Shown: piece by piece, positions 33,925 to 42,646 of the stretch
Layout: every line of letters starts with the position of its first letter
Position numbering within the stretch: the first letter of the stretch is position 1
From: JAFGAS01 sp963809875
GTDB taxonomy: Bacteria > Desulfobacterota > Zymogenia > Zymogenales > Zymogenaceae
Direction of reading: 5' to 3'
NCBI GenBank assembly: GCA_963809875.1
Contig: CAWELC010000007.1
Span: forward strand, 1-64,000
DNA length: 64,000 nt
Translations under genes and position numbers: made by a program
Notes under the pieces: generated by a model
The model's database searches: none
What the model saw: only the letters and a program-made list of their open reading frames with translations
What the model was told of the DNA's origin: nothing

Positions 33925-34986
33925 CTACTTCTTCAGATAGATCAACTGAGGATTGGGTCTGCCGACATAGCAGATCTTCGTAAATCCGTAGTACTTGATG
34001 ATATCGTAGGCCTTCTTTGCGTTTCCCTGGTTCTGGTCGAAGTCAAACATCCAGTGGCTTCCGTCGACTATCTTCCACCTGCCCGACACATATTTGACCT
34101 CGATGGTATTGGGATTGAACGAGACGCAGTCCTCCCCCCCCATGTCTCCCGAGGGAGCGGCGCCCGCCACCAGCCAGTACTCGAAGGGCGCGTTCGGCCT
34201 GCCCACGAAGCAGTGGCTGTCCATCCGATAATACTTGATGATATCGAGGGACCTCTTGGCCTCCAATACGTTGAGACCGAAATCGAGCAGCCAGTGGCTC
34301 CCGTCCACGATCTTGAAAGCCCCGCCGATGAACGCAACGGTGAGGTTATCCACGTTGAAGGTCACGCAGTCCTGGTCGGCGGGAGGCGTGGGCGTCACGA
34401 CGACGGGCGGGAGGATGGGGCCGATCGGGGTAATCGGGCCGATAACGACCGGAGGCGTGACCACGCCGGCCGCCTTGAAGTAGGTCAGCGATGGGCCGGG
34501 CCTGCCGACGTAGCAGATCTCCGAAAAGCCGTATTTCTTGATAACGGCAAAGGCCTCGTCGGCCTCGGGCTTGCTCTGCCCGAAGTCGAGGATCCAGTGG
34601 CTCCCCTCGACGATCTTCCAGGCCCCGCCGACGAAAGAGACCTCGATATTGGCGGGGTTAAAGGAAATGCAGTCCTCGCCGGAGACCGAGCCCGTCGGGG
34701 CCGATCCGTTCACGAGCCAGTACTCCATCGACGGGTTGGGCCTGCCCACGAAACACTGGCTGTTGAAGCGATAGTGCTTGATGATCTCGAGCGCCTTATA
34801 CGCCTCGACCTTGTTGTTGCCGAAGTCGAGGAGCCACATGCTCCCGTCGACGATCTTGTAGCTGCCGTTTATCAGGTCGACCTTGCAGTTATCGGGGTTG
34901 AAGGGGATGCAGTCTTCGGCCGACGCGGATAGGGCAAATAGGAAGGAAAGCAGGAGAATCACCAGCATAAAGATGTTCTTTTTCAT
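33925..34986 (-). CDS. Secreted protein with four tandem ~75-residue repeats
   Basis: 353 residues with a signal peptide (MKKNIFMLVILLLSFLFALS, cut near ASA). Four copies of a unit follow: EDC-x2-FNP-x2-(C/I)-x-V, then (W/F/Y)KIVDGSHW-x-LDFG, then EA-x-(K/E)A-x2-IIK-x-Y, ending CFVGRPNP-x3-YW. Units 1-2 and 3-4 form pairs, joined by a proline-rich linker (PPVVIGPITPIGPILPP). Within a pair the units alternate two subtypes: the first of each ends near YWLV-x-G and the second near YFK or YLK. Each unit has two cysteines, suggesting one disulfide per unit. No function is known to me; exported, probably surface or periplasmic. Confidence 0.8.
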   Translation of the reverse strand: MKKNIFMLVILLLSFLFALSASAEDCIPFNPDNCKVDLINGSYKIVDGSMWLLDFGNNKVEAYKALEIIKHYRFNSQCFVGRPNPSMEYWLVNGSAPTGSVSGEDCISFNPANIEVSFVGGAWKIVEGSHWILDFGQSKPEADEAFAVIKKYGFSEICYVGRPGPSLTYFKAAGVVTPPVVIGPITPIGPILPPVVVTPTPPADQDCVTFNVDNLTVAFIGGAFKIVDGSHWLLDFGLNVLEAKRSLDIIKYYRMDSHCFVGRPNAPFEYWLVAGAAPSGDMGGEDCVSFNPNTIEVKYVSGRWKIVDGSHWMFDFDQNQGNAKKAYDIIKYYGFTKICYVGRPNPQLIYLKK

Positions 34987-35172
34987 GGTTCCTCCATAAT
35001 GTTGACAAAGGCTTGAGTTATTTATTATACCACCAAACTGCCTCTTCTATCGTCAATGCTATCTCAATCCGTTGCCTGTGCCGTGCGCCGTATCACCCTT
35101 TTGTAACAATGACCGTACCGGAAGTGACGCCGGGACAGGACCGGCCGTCCGGCCGCGTTCACGCCGGAATAC

Positions 35173-35207
35173 AAAAAGGGGTGACGGGCCTCATGCCCCG
35201 TCACCCC
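35173..35207 (-). terminator. Terminator of the AMP-ligase (AOR cluster) transcript
   Basis: GGGGTGACGGG and CCCCGTCACCCC form an 11-bp stem, preceded on the plus strand by AAAAA, which gives the U tract on the minus strand. It follows the stop at 35246. Confidence 0.8.
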
Positions 35208-35245
35208 CTGATGCCGATAAATAAGATCGGGCGACTGGTCCGCCC

Positions 35246-36715
35246 CTATTCTTTCGGGCGCATGTCAATTACCCGCGTCGCCTTGAGGGTTGCGGTGGGG
35301 TCGAAGATCTCGGAGGGGGCCACGAAGATCACGTCGGGCCGCATCTCCACGGCCTGCCGTGCCGCCTCGATGACCTCTTTTTCCACCTCTTTCTCGTCCC
35401 GGTCCGGTGTTCCGATCTTGATGAGGAGCTTATCCATGGAGTAGGGGTCCTTCTCGTCTTCCTTGGTGAAGACGATCTGGTACTCGGTGACCCCTCGGAT
35501 GTTGGCAATGGCATCCCTGAGGGTCTCCGGGTTGATGAGCGTCCCCTTGATCTTGACCAGCTCCGAGGTCCTGGTCCCGTAGGTGGAGCCGACGGCGGTA
35601 ATCAGCCGGGGCGAGAGCCTCCCGCAGTGGGGGCACGGCTCGTGGGTCATGGCGACGATATCGCCCAGGACGTAGCGCAGCAGCACGGTCCCGCGCCGGT
35701 CCAGGTGGGTGATCGTCAGCAGCCCGGTCTTGCCGTCTTCGACGCACTTTCCGGTCGCCTCATCCACCACCTCCAGGTGGTAGTAGTAATCGTCGGTAAC
35801 GTGGTTTCCGCCGAACTCGACGCACTCCTGCAGGGACGTCTGGAGCTCGGTGGCGCCGAACCCGTTGCCGACGTATACGTCTCCCGCGCCCATGTTCTGC
35901 AGACGCCGGCGAATATCGTCGCGCATCCCCCTGGGGACCGCCTCCCCGAGGGCGCCGACGGACCTGACGGTGCGGTAGTCCTTCTTCTGTTTTTCGGCCT
36001 CGACAATGACCCTGCGGATATAACTGCCGATGCCCGACAGCACCGTGACCCGCTTATCCTCGATGTCGTCGATAACGTCCTGGATTCCCCGATGGATGGG
36101 CGGCTCCATCCCCGGATAGGGCGACCCGGTGAACCCCCAGCACATCGAGGCGCCGATGGTCGCCGTGTAGTGGAGCGTCTTGTAATAGCCGAGGTGAGGG
36201 ATGAAGTGGAACGGGAACACGTTCATGATCATATCGGACGGCTCGATGCAGACGATGGAGCACCCCCTGATAAACTGGATGGATTCCCGGAACATATCGT
36301 AGGTGGTATTGTAGAAACGTGAGGGAAGACCCGTGGTGGTGCCGGTGGTGTAGTTTATCTCGTAGGGGATCCACTCGAGCCCGGGCGCCGGCGGCGTGAG
36401 CACGAACCGCATCCCCCGGTCCACCATGTAGTCCTTCTTGAACGTCAGGGGGATCTTTTCGAGGTCGTCCATTCCCTTGATATCGCCCGGCTTTATCCCG
36501 TGGGTCTTGAAGAATTCCGAATAGAAGGGCGAGTATTTGTCCAAGAGGTCGATCTGATTTTTCAGCAGCCCGTCCTGCGTTGCCTTGACCTCGTCGCGGG
36601 ACTTCCACGCCGGGTCGGTATCGGCATCCCGGGCGTAGACCGGCCATTTGCGGACAAAGGCCTTGTGTTCCGCGGGGGTCGAAGGTCGTTTCGTATACGG
36701 TTTGATCTTTGCCAT
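35246..36715 (-). CDS. Phenylacetate-CoA ligase-like AMP-forming acyl-CoA ligase
   Basis: 489 residues of the PaaK-type ANL superfamily: INYTTGTTTGLPSRFYNT (P-loop-like TTGTT), GFGATELQTSLQE, LLRYVLGDIVAMTHEPCPHC (Y-x-GD with the CPxCG pair usual in PaaK) and KIKGTLINPETLRDAI. It activates a carboxylic acid to its CoA thioester using ATP. It is the last gene of the cluster with AOR, which produces acids from aldehydes, so it probably takes over the AOR product. The true acid is unknown. Intact; ribosome site GGGGGA. Confidence 0.9.
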   Translation of the reverse strand: MAKIKPYTKRPSTPAEHKAFVRKWPVYARDADTDPAWKSRDEVKATQDGLLKNQIDLLDKYSPFYSEFFKTHGIKPGDIKGMDDLEKIPLTFKKDYMVDRGMRFVLTPPAPGLEWIPYEINYTTGTTTGLPSRFYNTTYDMFRESIQFIRGCSIVCIEPSDMIMNVFPFHFIPHLGYYKTLHYTATIGASMCWGFTGSPYPGMEPPIHRGIQDVIDDIEDKRVTVLSGIGSYIRRVIVEAEKQKKDYRTVRSVGALGEAVPRGMRDDIRRRLQNMGAGDVYVGNGFGATELQTSLQECVEFGGNHVTDDYYYHLEVVDEATGKCVEDGKTGLLTITHLDRRGTVLLRYVLGDIVAMTHEPCPHCGRLSPRLITAVGSTYGTRTSELVKIKGTLINPETLRDAIANIRGVTEYQIVFTKEDEKDPYSMDKLLIKIGTPDRDEKEVEKEVIEAARQAVEMRPDVIFVAPSEIFDPTATLKATRVIDMRPKE

Positions 36716-36855
36716 AGGAATATCCCCCTTGAATGATATAGATTGATCGTACTATTGAATATAAGAGGCGGATGAAGGGGCGGCGTGGATGCCGCCCCTG
36801 TGAATAGATACTCGTCGTTCTTTCCTGCCGGGGCTCGAAGATTCCTTGGGGTGGC

Positions 36856-37077
36856 TTACCCCCCCGTCAGCAGCGTCACCAGCTTCACCTCATCCCCCTC
36901 GATCAGGGGCTCGTCGAGCCCCCGCTTCTTCCCGTTGACGTAGGAGACCATCTTAAGCTGCCCGGGGATAGCCAGCCGCACGATCAGTTCGCGCGAGGTG
37001 GTCCCCTCATCCACGTCCAGGATGCCGTCGGAGGCATATTTCTTGATGAGCCCGACCGGCTTTATGGCTATCCGCAT
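36856..37077 (-). CDS. MoaD/ThiS-like ubiquitin-fold sulfur carrier
   Basis: A 73-residue beta-grasp protein ending VKLVTLLTGG, with the C-terminal diglycine that is adenylated and thiocarboxylated. It starts MRIAIKPVGLIKKYA and lies 8 bases after the AOR stop. Small MoaD homologues are often encoded with tungsten AORs and help make the tungstopterin cofactor. A likely activating enzyme is the ThiF/MoeB protein at 26034-26900. Confidence 0.85.
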   Translation of the reverse strand: MRIAIKPVGLIKKYASDGILDVDEGTTSRELIVRLAIPGQLKMVSYVNGKKRGLDEPLIEGDEVKLVTLLTGG

Positions 37078-37084
37078 CTCCTGC

Positions 37085-38953
37085 CTACCAGACGGCCGCG
37101 GCCTCGTCGGCCATACCGTATTCGGACAGCGTATTTTTCGTCGGGATGCCTTTTTCCGGATCCATCCCTGCCAGCCCGTAAAATTTCTCGAGCATCCCGG
37201 CGAGATTGACCTCGATTCCCTCCGGCTGCCCGTCCCGCGCGGGCTCGAGCATCCGGGGTGTCAGGTCGTCATCGGCGGCGGTCAATCCGAACCGGAAGTT
37301 GACGAGCCGCTTGAGGTAGAAGACGCGCCTTCCTGCCCTCAGCATCTCATCGGTATCCCAGTTATAGCCGGCCACGAAGTTGAACAGGTCCACCCATTGG
37401 TCAATCTTCATCTCGCGGTCGGCAAACTGGCACCAGCAGGCGCTGTTTTCGATGCTTCCCATCTCCCAGGAGATGACGGCGGACTCCGGTTTATACTCGT
37501 CGGTCGTCGGCTCCAGCTCGTACTCGAACCCGATCTCCGGCCAGTAACAGGCGCCCATTTCCATGAAGAGCATGGGTGTGGCGACGTGACACGCGCCGCG
37601 GGGGCTGGTGGCATAGGTCAGGGCAAGCCCGTGGCCGCCGCCGCGGGGGTCGTGCATGGGTGCCTCCATCCCCTTGCTGTGGCAGGTGTAGTCGATGGAG
37701 CCCTTGCCGATCTTCTTTGCCGCGGCCACGCTGCCTTCGGCCAGCAGATTACCGAGGTTTCCCTTTCGCTCGCAGATGACCGGGACAATGGTGTTGATGA
37801 CCGTCTCCATATCGGCCCAGTGGATCTCGATCCCGTCGGTATCGGTCTTGGCCAGGTCGCCCTTCTCAAAGGCCTCCATCGCCCAGGCGATCGTCATGCC
37901 GCAGGAGATGGTGTCGACCCCGTAATCGTTGCAGATACGGTTCACCTTGACGGTTGCGGCCAGGTCGGCGGAATTGAGCAGCGACCCGAAGGCGGCAATC
38001 GTCTCGTACTCGGGCCCCGGCCCCTCGGAGGTCTTCCAGGGTCCCTCCTTGACCTCGGCGACGCGCTTGCAGGCCACACCGCAGAAGGCGCAGGAGCCCC
38101 GCTTGGTAAGGTAGTTATCGGTCAGCTCGGAGCCGGTCAGTTTTGACCCCATTTCCTCGTTGTAGTTGGAGGCAAAGTTCTTGATCGGAACGTCGCCGTT
38201 GACCATACCGCCCTCGAGGTTTGCGGCGGTGCCGTTTTCGTGGAGCACAACGGCCGCCAGCGCCTCTTTCAGGGCGGGGTTGACCTCCTTGCGGAGTTTT
38301 TCGTAGGCCGCCGGGTCGGCCATCGTCATCTCCTTCTTGGTCGCCTTGACCACGATTCCCTTGAGGTTCTTGGACCCCATGACGGCCCCGAAGCCGGCGC
38401 GGCCGAAGGCATGATGGGCTTCGTTCATGATGTTGGCGAACTTAACCAGTTTTTCCCCCGCAGGGCCGATGAGGACGGTGCGCGCGTCCTTGCCGTACTT
38501 GGCTTTCAGCTCGACGTTAACGGTTTCGATCCCCTTGCCCCACCAGGCGCCGGCGTCGACCAGCGAGACCTTGTCGTCTTCGATCAACAGGAGCGAGGGC
38601 GCCTTGGCCTTTCCGGTGATGACGATGCCGTCATATCCCGCGTATCTGAGCTCGGGCGCGAAATAACCGCCGCACGAGGAATCGCCCCAGACGCCCGTGA
38701 GGGGGGAGCGCCCCGCGACGCTGTTTCTGCTGGCCCCCGACATCTTGAGGCCCGCAAACGGCCCGTTCATATAGACGAGCATCGCCTCGGGAGCAAGCGG
38801 CTCCGCCTTGAAATCCCCCCTGTCCCAGAAGAGCTTGGCCGCAAGGCCGCTGCCGCCGATGTATTTCGTGTAATCGTCCTGGGGCAGGTTCTTCTTCTCG
38901 ATCGTGCCCGCGGAGAGATCTACTTCGATGATTTTTCCGGTATTCCCAAACAT
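37085..38953 (-). CDS. Tungsten-dependent aldehyde:ferredoxin oxidoreductase
   Basis: 622 residues from MFGNTGKIIEVDLSAGTIEK; ribosome site AAGGGGGA. Domains follow the AOR order: N-terminal cofactor-binding (residues 1-205; MSGASRNSVAGRSPLTGVWG, SSCGGYFAPELRYAG), then the Fe-S and tungstopterin domains with SCAFCGVACKR (C-x2-C-x3-C) and a further Cys near ENSACWC. It oxidises aldehydes to acids, reducing ferredoxin, or the reverse. The cluster with alcohol dehydrogenase and an acyl-CoA ligase points to interconversion of alcohol, aldehyde, acid and acyl-CoA. Oxygen sensitive, cytoplasmic. The upstream gap 38954-39172 has no gene. Confidence 0.93.
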   Translation of the reverse strand: MFGNTGKIIEVDLSAGTIEKKNLPQDDYTKYIGGSGLAAKLFWDRGDFKAEPLAPEAMLVYMNGPFAGLKMSGASRNSVAGRSPLTGVWGDSSCGGYFAPELRYAGYDGIVITGKAKAPSLLLIEDDKVSLVDAGAWWGKGIETVNVELKAKYGKDARTVLIGPAGEKLVKFANIMNEAHHAFGRAGFGAVMGSKNLKGIVVKATKKEMTMADPAAYEKLRKEVNPALKEALAAVVLHENGTAANLEGGMVNGDVPIKNFASNYNEEMGSKLTGSELTDNYLTKRGSCAFCGVACKRVAEVKEGPWKTSEGPGPEYETIAAFGSLLNSADLAATVKVNRICNDYGVDTISCGMTIAWAMEAFEKGDLAKTDTDGIEIHWADMETVINTIVPVICERKGNLGNLLAEGSVAAAKKIGKGSIDYTCHSKGMEAPMHDPRGGGHGLALTYATSPRGACHVATPMLFMEMGACYWPEIGFEYELEPTTDEYKPESAVISWEMGSIENSACWCQFADREMKIDQWVDLFNFVAGYNWDTDEMLRAGRRVFYLKRLVNFRFGLTAADDDLTPRMLEPARDGQPEGIEVNLAGMLEKFYGLAGMDPEKGIPTKNTLSEYGMADEAAAVW

Positions 38954-39172
38954 AGTATCCCCCTTCTTTGGGTAAACGTAAGACGGCGACCACGCCCGAG
39001 GCGGGCGCGGACAAAACAACCACACACACCCTCGGCTCTACCGGTTGACGGAAAGCGCCGCGGGCCCCTCGTTTTGGCGGGGCGGCCGATGGCCCGTTTG
39101 GCAAGGAGACCGATCGCCGTTGACGCCGCCTGCCTTCCTCGATAAACGACCCCAGGGCGGTCGCCGTCGGGC

Positions 39173-39592
39173 CTACTTGAGGATCTTGTCGGTCTGCCCC
39201 GTCTCCTGGAGGACCTGATTGTAGAGCTCGGCGACCCTTTTGAGTTTGGGGGCCAGTTTCAAGAGACCCGTTGCCGATCCCTTGACCTTGATCTTGCCGC
39301 GGGTGATGGCCATGACCGGGTTGAGCTTGTTGGACCAGGATCGGTGGGCGTCGTCCGCCGACAGGCTCATGATGAGGTCGGGCTTGTCCGCGGGCTTTCC
39401 GGGGCCGGCGGTGAGCTTTCCCCCCCGCGTGTCGATCCAGAAGGAGCAGTCGGGGCCGTCCTGGGTGTAATCAAAGAGAATGACCTGGTTGACCTTCTTG
39501 AGCCCCTCGGAGAGCTCCGGGTCTTTCATGCACTTTTCAAACATCTTCAAAAACGCGTCGATGGGCTCTTTGGTGTTTTTCCAGAATTCCAT
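39173..39592 (-). CDS. SCP2 sterol-carrier-like protein
   Basis: A 139-residue SCP2 domain: VNQVILFDYTQDGPDCSFWI, PDLIMSLSADDAHRSW, AITRGKIKVKGSATGLLKL. SCP2 proteins have a hydrophobic tunnel and bind acyl chains or other lipids. The start follows GGAGG. Placed between Fe-alcohol dehydrogenase and AOR, it may present a hydrophobic substrate to them; this is inferred from position. Confidence 0.85.
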   Translation of the reverse strand: MEFWKNTKEPIDAFLKMFEKCMKDPELSEGLKKVNQVILFDYTQDGPDCSFWIDTRGGKLTAGPGKPADKPDLIMSLSADDAHRSWSNKLNPVMAITRGKIKVKGSATGLLKLAPKLKRVAELYNQVLQETGQTDKILK

Positions 39593-39711
39593 GATATCCT
39601 CCGATTAAATATAGTACAGGTAATTTCCGTATCCTTTTTCGAGCTGCGTCACGTGTCACGGACAAGGCCACAGCCCCCGCGAGAGGGGCCGATGGCCTCT
39701 ACCCGCGGCGG

Positions 39712-40911
39712 CTATTTCATCGCCTTGAGGTAGAGGTTTACTATATCGTCGACCTCAGGGGGATTCGGATTATAGCCGATCTGCGAGTCGCCCATGGCCG
39801 TCTCCGCCACGACTGAAAGCTTCTCCTTGTCATCGGGCACGCCGAGGCTCGCCAGCGTATCGACAAGCCCGATCTCCTTCTTGAGATCCCTTACCGCCTG
39901 GACAGCCGCCCTGCCGGCCTTCACGGGGTCCATACCCTGGACGTTGATCCCCATGGCGTCCGCGGCCATCATGAAGCGCTCGGGGGTTGCCTCGATGTTG
40001 AAATCCATCACGATCGGCAGCATAATGGCGTTGGCCAGACCGTGAGGGATGCCGTAGACGCCGCCCAGGGCGTGGGCCGTGGCGTGGACGGCGCCGGTCA
40101 TGGAGTTGCCGAACCCCATCCCGGCGATGCAGCTGGCAAGAAGCATCCCGCCCCGGGCATCGATGTTATCGGGCTCGTGGACCGCCAGGGGAAGGAATTT
40201 GAAGATCATGCGGATCGCATGGAGGTTGAGCGCGTCGGCGATCGGCTCGGCCGACGTGGCGGTCACGCCTTCCACGGCATGCGTCAGGGCGTCCATGCCG
40301 GTGAATGCCGTCACCTTGGCCGGAAGCTTGACGGTCAGCTCGGGGTCGAGCATCGCCAGGTCGCACGTGCAGTAGGGGTGGGCCACCGAGAGCTTCGTGT
40401 GGGCCTCGGTGTCGAGCACCACCATCGCGAACGTCACCTCGCTGCCCGTGCCCGCCGTCGTGGGGAAGGCGATGTGGGGCGGCAGCCGCTTGGCGTCGTC
40501 AAAGAGCGCCGCCTGGTCGGCCAGGGGCTTGAAGTCGGTGTGTCCCTGTCCCACCATGACGTTGATCGCCTTGGCGGTATCCATGACGCTGCCGCCGCCG
40601 ATAACGATCATGCAGTCGGCCCCGTTCTTCTTGTAGAATTTCGCTCCTTCGTTGATGATGTCGATCCGGGCGTCCTGGACGATCGAGTCGTAGATCCCCA
40701 CGAGCTTGAGATCGGACTTCTTCACTTCGTCGGCGACCATGTCGCAAACCCCGGCCTTGACGATCCCCTGGTCCGTTATGATGACGGCCTTCGTCCCCCC
40801 GAGCTGGCCCATTTCGTAGCCGACCTCGGCCCTCAGGCCCGGGGAATACATGACCCGGGGCCGGTGCGAGAAGACGAAAAAGGGTTCAAACGTAATATCG
40901 GGATACTTCAT
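39712..40911 (-). CDS. Iron-containing alcohol dehydrogenase
   Basis: A 399-residue group III ADH. DCMIVIGGGSVMDTAKAINV is the NAD(P)-binding GGGSxxDxAK motif. TAGTGSEVTFAMVV, DALTHAVEGVTA and AVHATAHALGGVYGIPHGLA contain the metal-binding His residues. It converts primary or 1,3-type alcohols and aldehydes with NAD(P)H. Strong ribosome site (AGGAGG). First structural gene after the TetR regulator, so it probably starts the catabolic operon. Confidence 0.93.
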   Translation of the reverse strand: MKYPDITFEPFFVFSHRPRVMYSPGLRAEVGYEMGQLGGTKAVIITDQGIVKAGVCDMVADEVKKSDLKLVGIYDSIVQDARIDIINEGAKFYKKNGADCMIVIGGGSVMDTAKAINVMVGQGHTDFKPLADQAALFDDAKRLPPHIAFPTTAGTGSEVTFAMVVLDTEAHTKLSVAHPYCTCDLAMLDPELTVKLPAKVTAFTGMDALTHAVEGVTATSAEPIADALNLHAIRMIFKFLPLAVHEPDNIDARGGMLLASCIAGMGFGNSMTGAVHATAHALGGVYGIPHGLANAIMLPIVMDFNIEATPERFMMAADAMGINVQGMDPVKAGRAAVQAVRDLKKEIGLVDTLASLGVPDDKEKLSVVAETAMGDSQIGYNPNPPEVDDIVNLYLKAMK

Positions 40912-41000
40912 AAAAGGCCTCCTCTATCAATCGATATGTTTCTTCAAAAACACGGGGTGAGACCGTTAAGAGATCGGTTCGTGCGCGCCCCCCCGGCATG

Positions 41001-41603
41001 TCATTGCGTCGATACCAGCGTGAGCACCTCATCGACGACCTGGCTGCTCAAGACCTTCAGGTCGAACGCGCCCGGGTCGAAGATGTGCTGAAGCGACACC
41101 CCCAGCACGCGGGAAATGATGGATGAGGCCATCACCGACGGGACGAGCGTCGACTTAAAGTCCCTTGATGCCATCCCCATTTCCAGGATCTTCTCGATCT
41201 CCCGGCGCCAGTGTGAAAAAAGCTTCGCGTTGATCTCCTTCATGAATTGTTTGTGGTGGATCTGAGACCAGAAGACCATGATGACCCGGTAGAACTCGAT
41301 ATGCTCGTTGACGATGTTAAGGCTGATCCTGATGACGTTTTCAAGCTGACGCCGGGGATCGGGAGTCCCGCGTCTGACCTCCGCGAACCGATTGTCGATG
41401 ACGGCGATGACGGAATCGAAAAGGGAGACCATCACGTCGTCCTTGCTCTTGAAATAGTAGTAGACGATGCCTTTGGAAAAGCCGGCGTGATCGGCGATAT
41501 CCTGGACGGTGATGTTCTCGTAGCCGTTTTTCGCGATAATTTCGTAAGCCGCCCGGGTGATCTGGGTTTCGCGGCGAGACCTGAGCTCTTCCTTCGGCGA
41601 CAT
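41001..41603 (-). CDS. TetR/AcrR family regulator of the AOR/ADH cluster
   Basis: 200 residues: an N-terminal helix-turn-helix (EIIAKNGYENITVQDIADHA, SKGIVYYYFKSKDDV) and a C-terminal ligand domain typical of FadR/PaaR-like TetR proteins (VFWSQIHHKQFMKEINAKLF). It precedes the Fe-ADH gene on the same strand (90-base gap). A perfect palindrome lies 20 bases before its start codon, implying autorepression. Acyl-CoA or aldehyde ligands are plausible given the neighbours. Confidence 0.88.
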   Translation of the reverse strand: MSPKEELRSRRETQITRAAYEIIAKNGYENITVQDIADHAGFSKGIVYYYFKSKDDVMVSLFDSVIAVIDNRFAEVRRGTPDPRRQLENVIRISLNIVNEHIEFYRVIMVFWSQIHHKQFMKEINAKLFSHWRREIEKILEMGMASRDFKSTLVPSVMASSIISRVLGVSLQHIFDPGAFDLKVLSSQVVDEVLTLVSTQ

Positions 41604-41623
41604 ATCAGGTCCTTGAGGTGGTT

Positions 41624-41639
41624 TACTGACCGGTCAGTA
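41624..41639. promoter_or_regulatory. TetR operator
   Basis: TACTGACCGGTCAGTA is a perfect 16-bp palindrome, of the ACTGACCGGTCAGT type bound by many TetR regulators of fatty-acid or aromatic metabolism. It lies between a TTGACA box (41674-41669) and the TetR start codon. Confidence 0.75.
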
Positions 41640-41720
41640 TCTTATATCTTCATCTCTTTGGTCGTCTTTGTCAACAATTTTCTTGCGGCTCTGCCGGTCC
41701 ACGGCGCGTCTCCCGCCGCT

Positions 41721-42602
41721 TCATCGTCCGTTTGACGGGCTCGGGGCGACCCGCAGCGCGTCCAGCGCGTTGATGAAGTCGACCAGCACGGCAAAAGTCG
41801 TGTCAAAGATATCTCCGCGCACCCGGGAGTAGTGGTCCCACGGGGTGCCGAGAAGCCGGATATGCTCGGGGCCGATGCCCTCGATCGTGATCGCGGGGTA
41901 GCCCGCCGATAGAAACGAGACGGAGTCGGCCGATACGCCGATGATCGACACCGGGCCGGAATCGACGCCCCGCCTCATCGCGGCCCGGGTCAGGATCTCC
42001 TCCAGCGACTCCGAGGACCCCTCCGCCCAGGAGTGGGGAAGCAAAACACCCAGGCATTCGAGATTGACGACGGCCGTGACCGCGGCGGGCATGCGCGGGC
42101 TTTCCTCGATGAAGTGCCGGGAGCCCGTCAGACCCGCCTCCTCCCCGCAGAACGCGACAAAGACCAGGGCATGCCGGTGGGACCGATCCATGAAATAGGT
42201 ATAGAGCATCCCCAGCATCACCACGCCGGAAAAATCATCCACCGCGCCCTGGCCCGTGCCCGACCGATCCAGATGGGCCGAGACGATGATCGCGTCCGGG
42301 ATCTCGCCCGGCAGCTCCGCCACGACGTTACCCGGGCACCCGTCGCACTCCGCTTTCCCCAAGGGCTCGGACGTCACGTCGTTTGCGCCGACGTACGAAA
42401 AGAGCTCGCGTGTCGCCTCGCACCGTTCTTGGTCCCCGAGGGGGATATCACGCGTCCCGGAATCACCAACGGCCGGGTCGCTCTCAAAATAGAGGCGCCA
42501 GAGCGGCTCGCGGCCTCCGTAGGGATCGCCGCCGGCCGACAGCATCATGAAAACCAGTAAGACGCAGAGAAGAATCCCAATCCGCCGCGTTATGCGTTTC
42601 AT
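41721..42602 (-). CDS. M28-family zinc aminopeptidase, exported
   Basis: It starts MKRITRRIGILLCVLLVFMM, a signal peptide or anchor. The M28 motifs are IIVSAHLDRSGTGQGAVDDF (HxD and DD metal ligands), FVAFCGEEAGLTGSRHFIEE (catalytic Glu pair) and TPWDHYSRV (last His). About 293 residues. It removes N-terminal residues from peptides in the periplasm, or is a glutaminyl-cyclase-like relative. It is convergent with no obvious partner. Confidence 0.85.
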   Translation of the reverse strand: MKRITRRIGILLCVLLVFMMLSAGGDPYGGREPLWRLYFESDPAVGDSGTRDIPLGDQERCEATRELFSYVGANDVTSEPLGKAECDGCPGNVVAELPGEIPDAIIVSAHLDRSGTGQGAVDDFSGVVMLGMLYTYFMDRSHRHALVFVAFCGEEAGLTGSRHFIEESPRMPAAVTAVVNLECLGVLLPHSWAEGSSESLEEILTRAAMRRGVDSGPVSIIGVSADSVSFLSAGYPAITIEGIGPEHIRLLGTPWDHYSRVRGDIFDTTFAVLVDFINALDALRVAPSPSNGR

Positions 42603-42646
42603 CCCATAAGGCCCCCCCGGAAACCGCTTGATTTCTTGGGGCGGAG

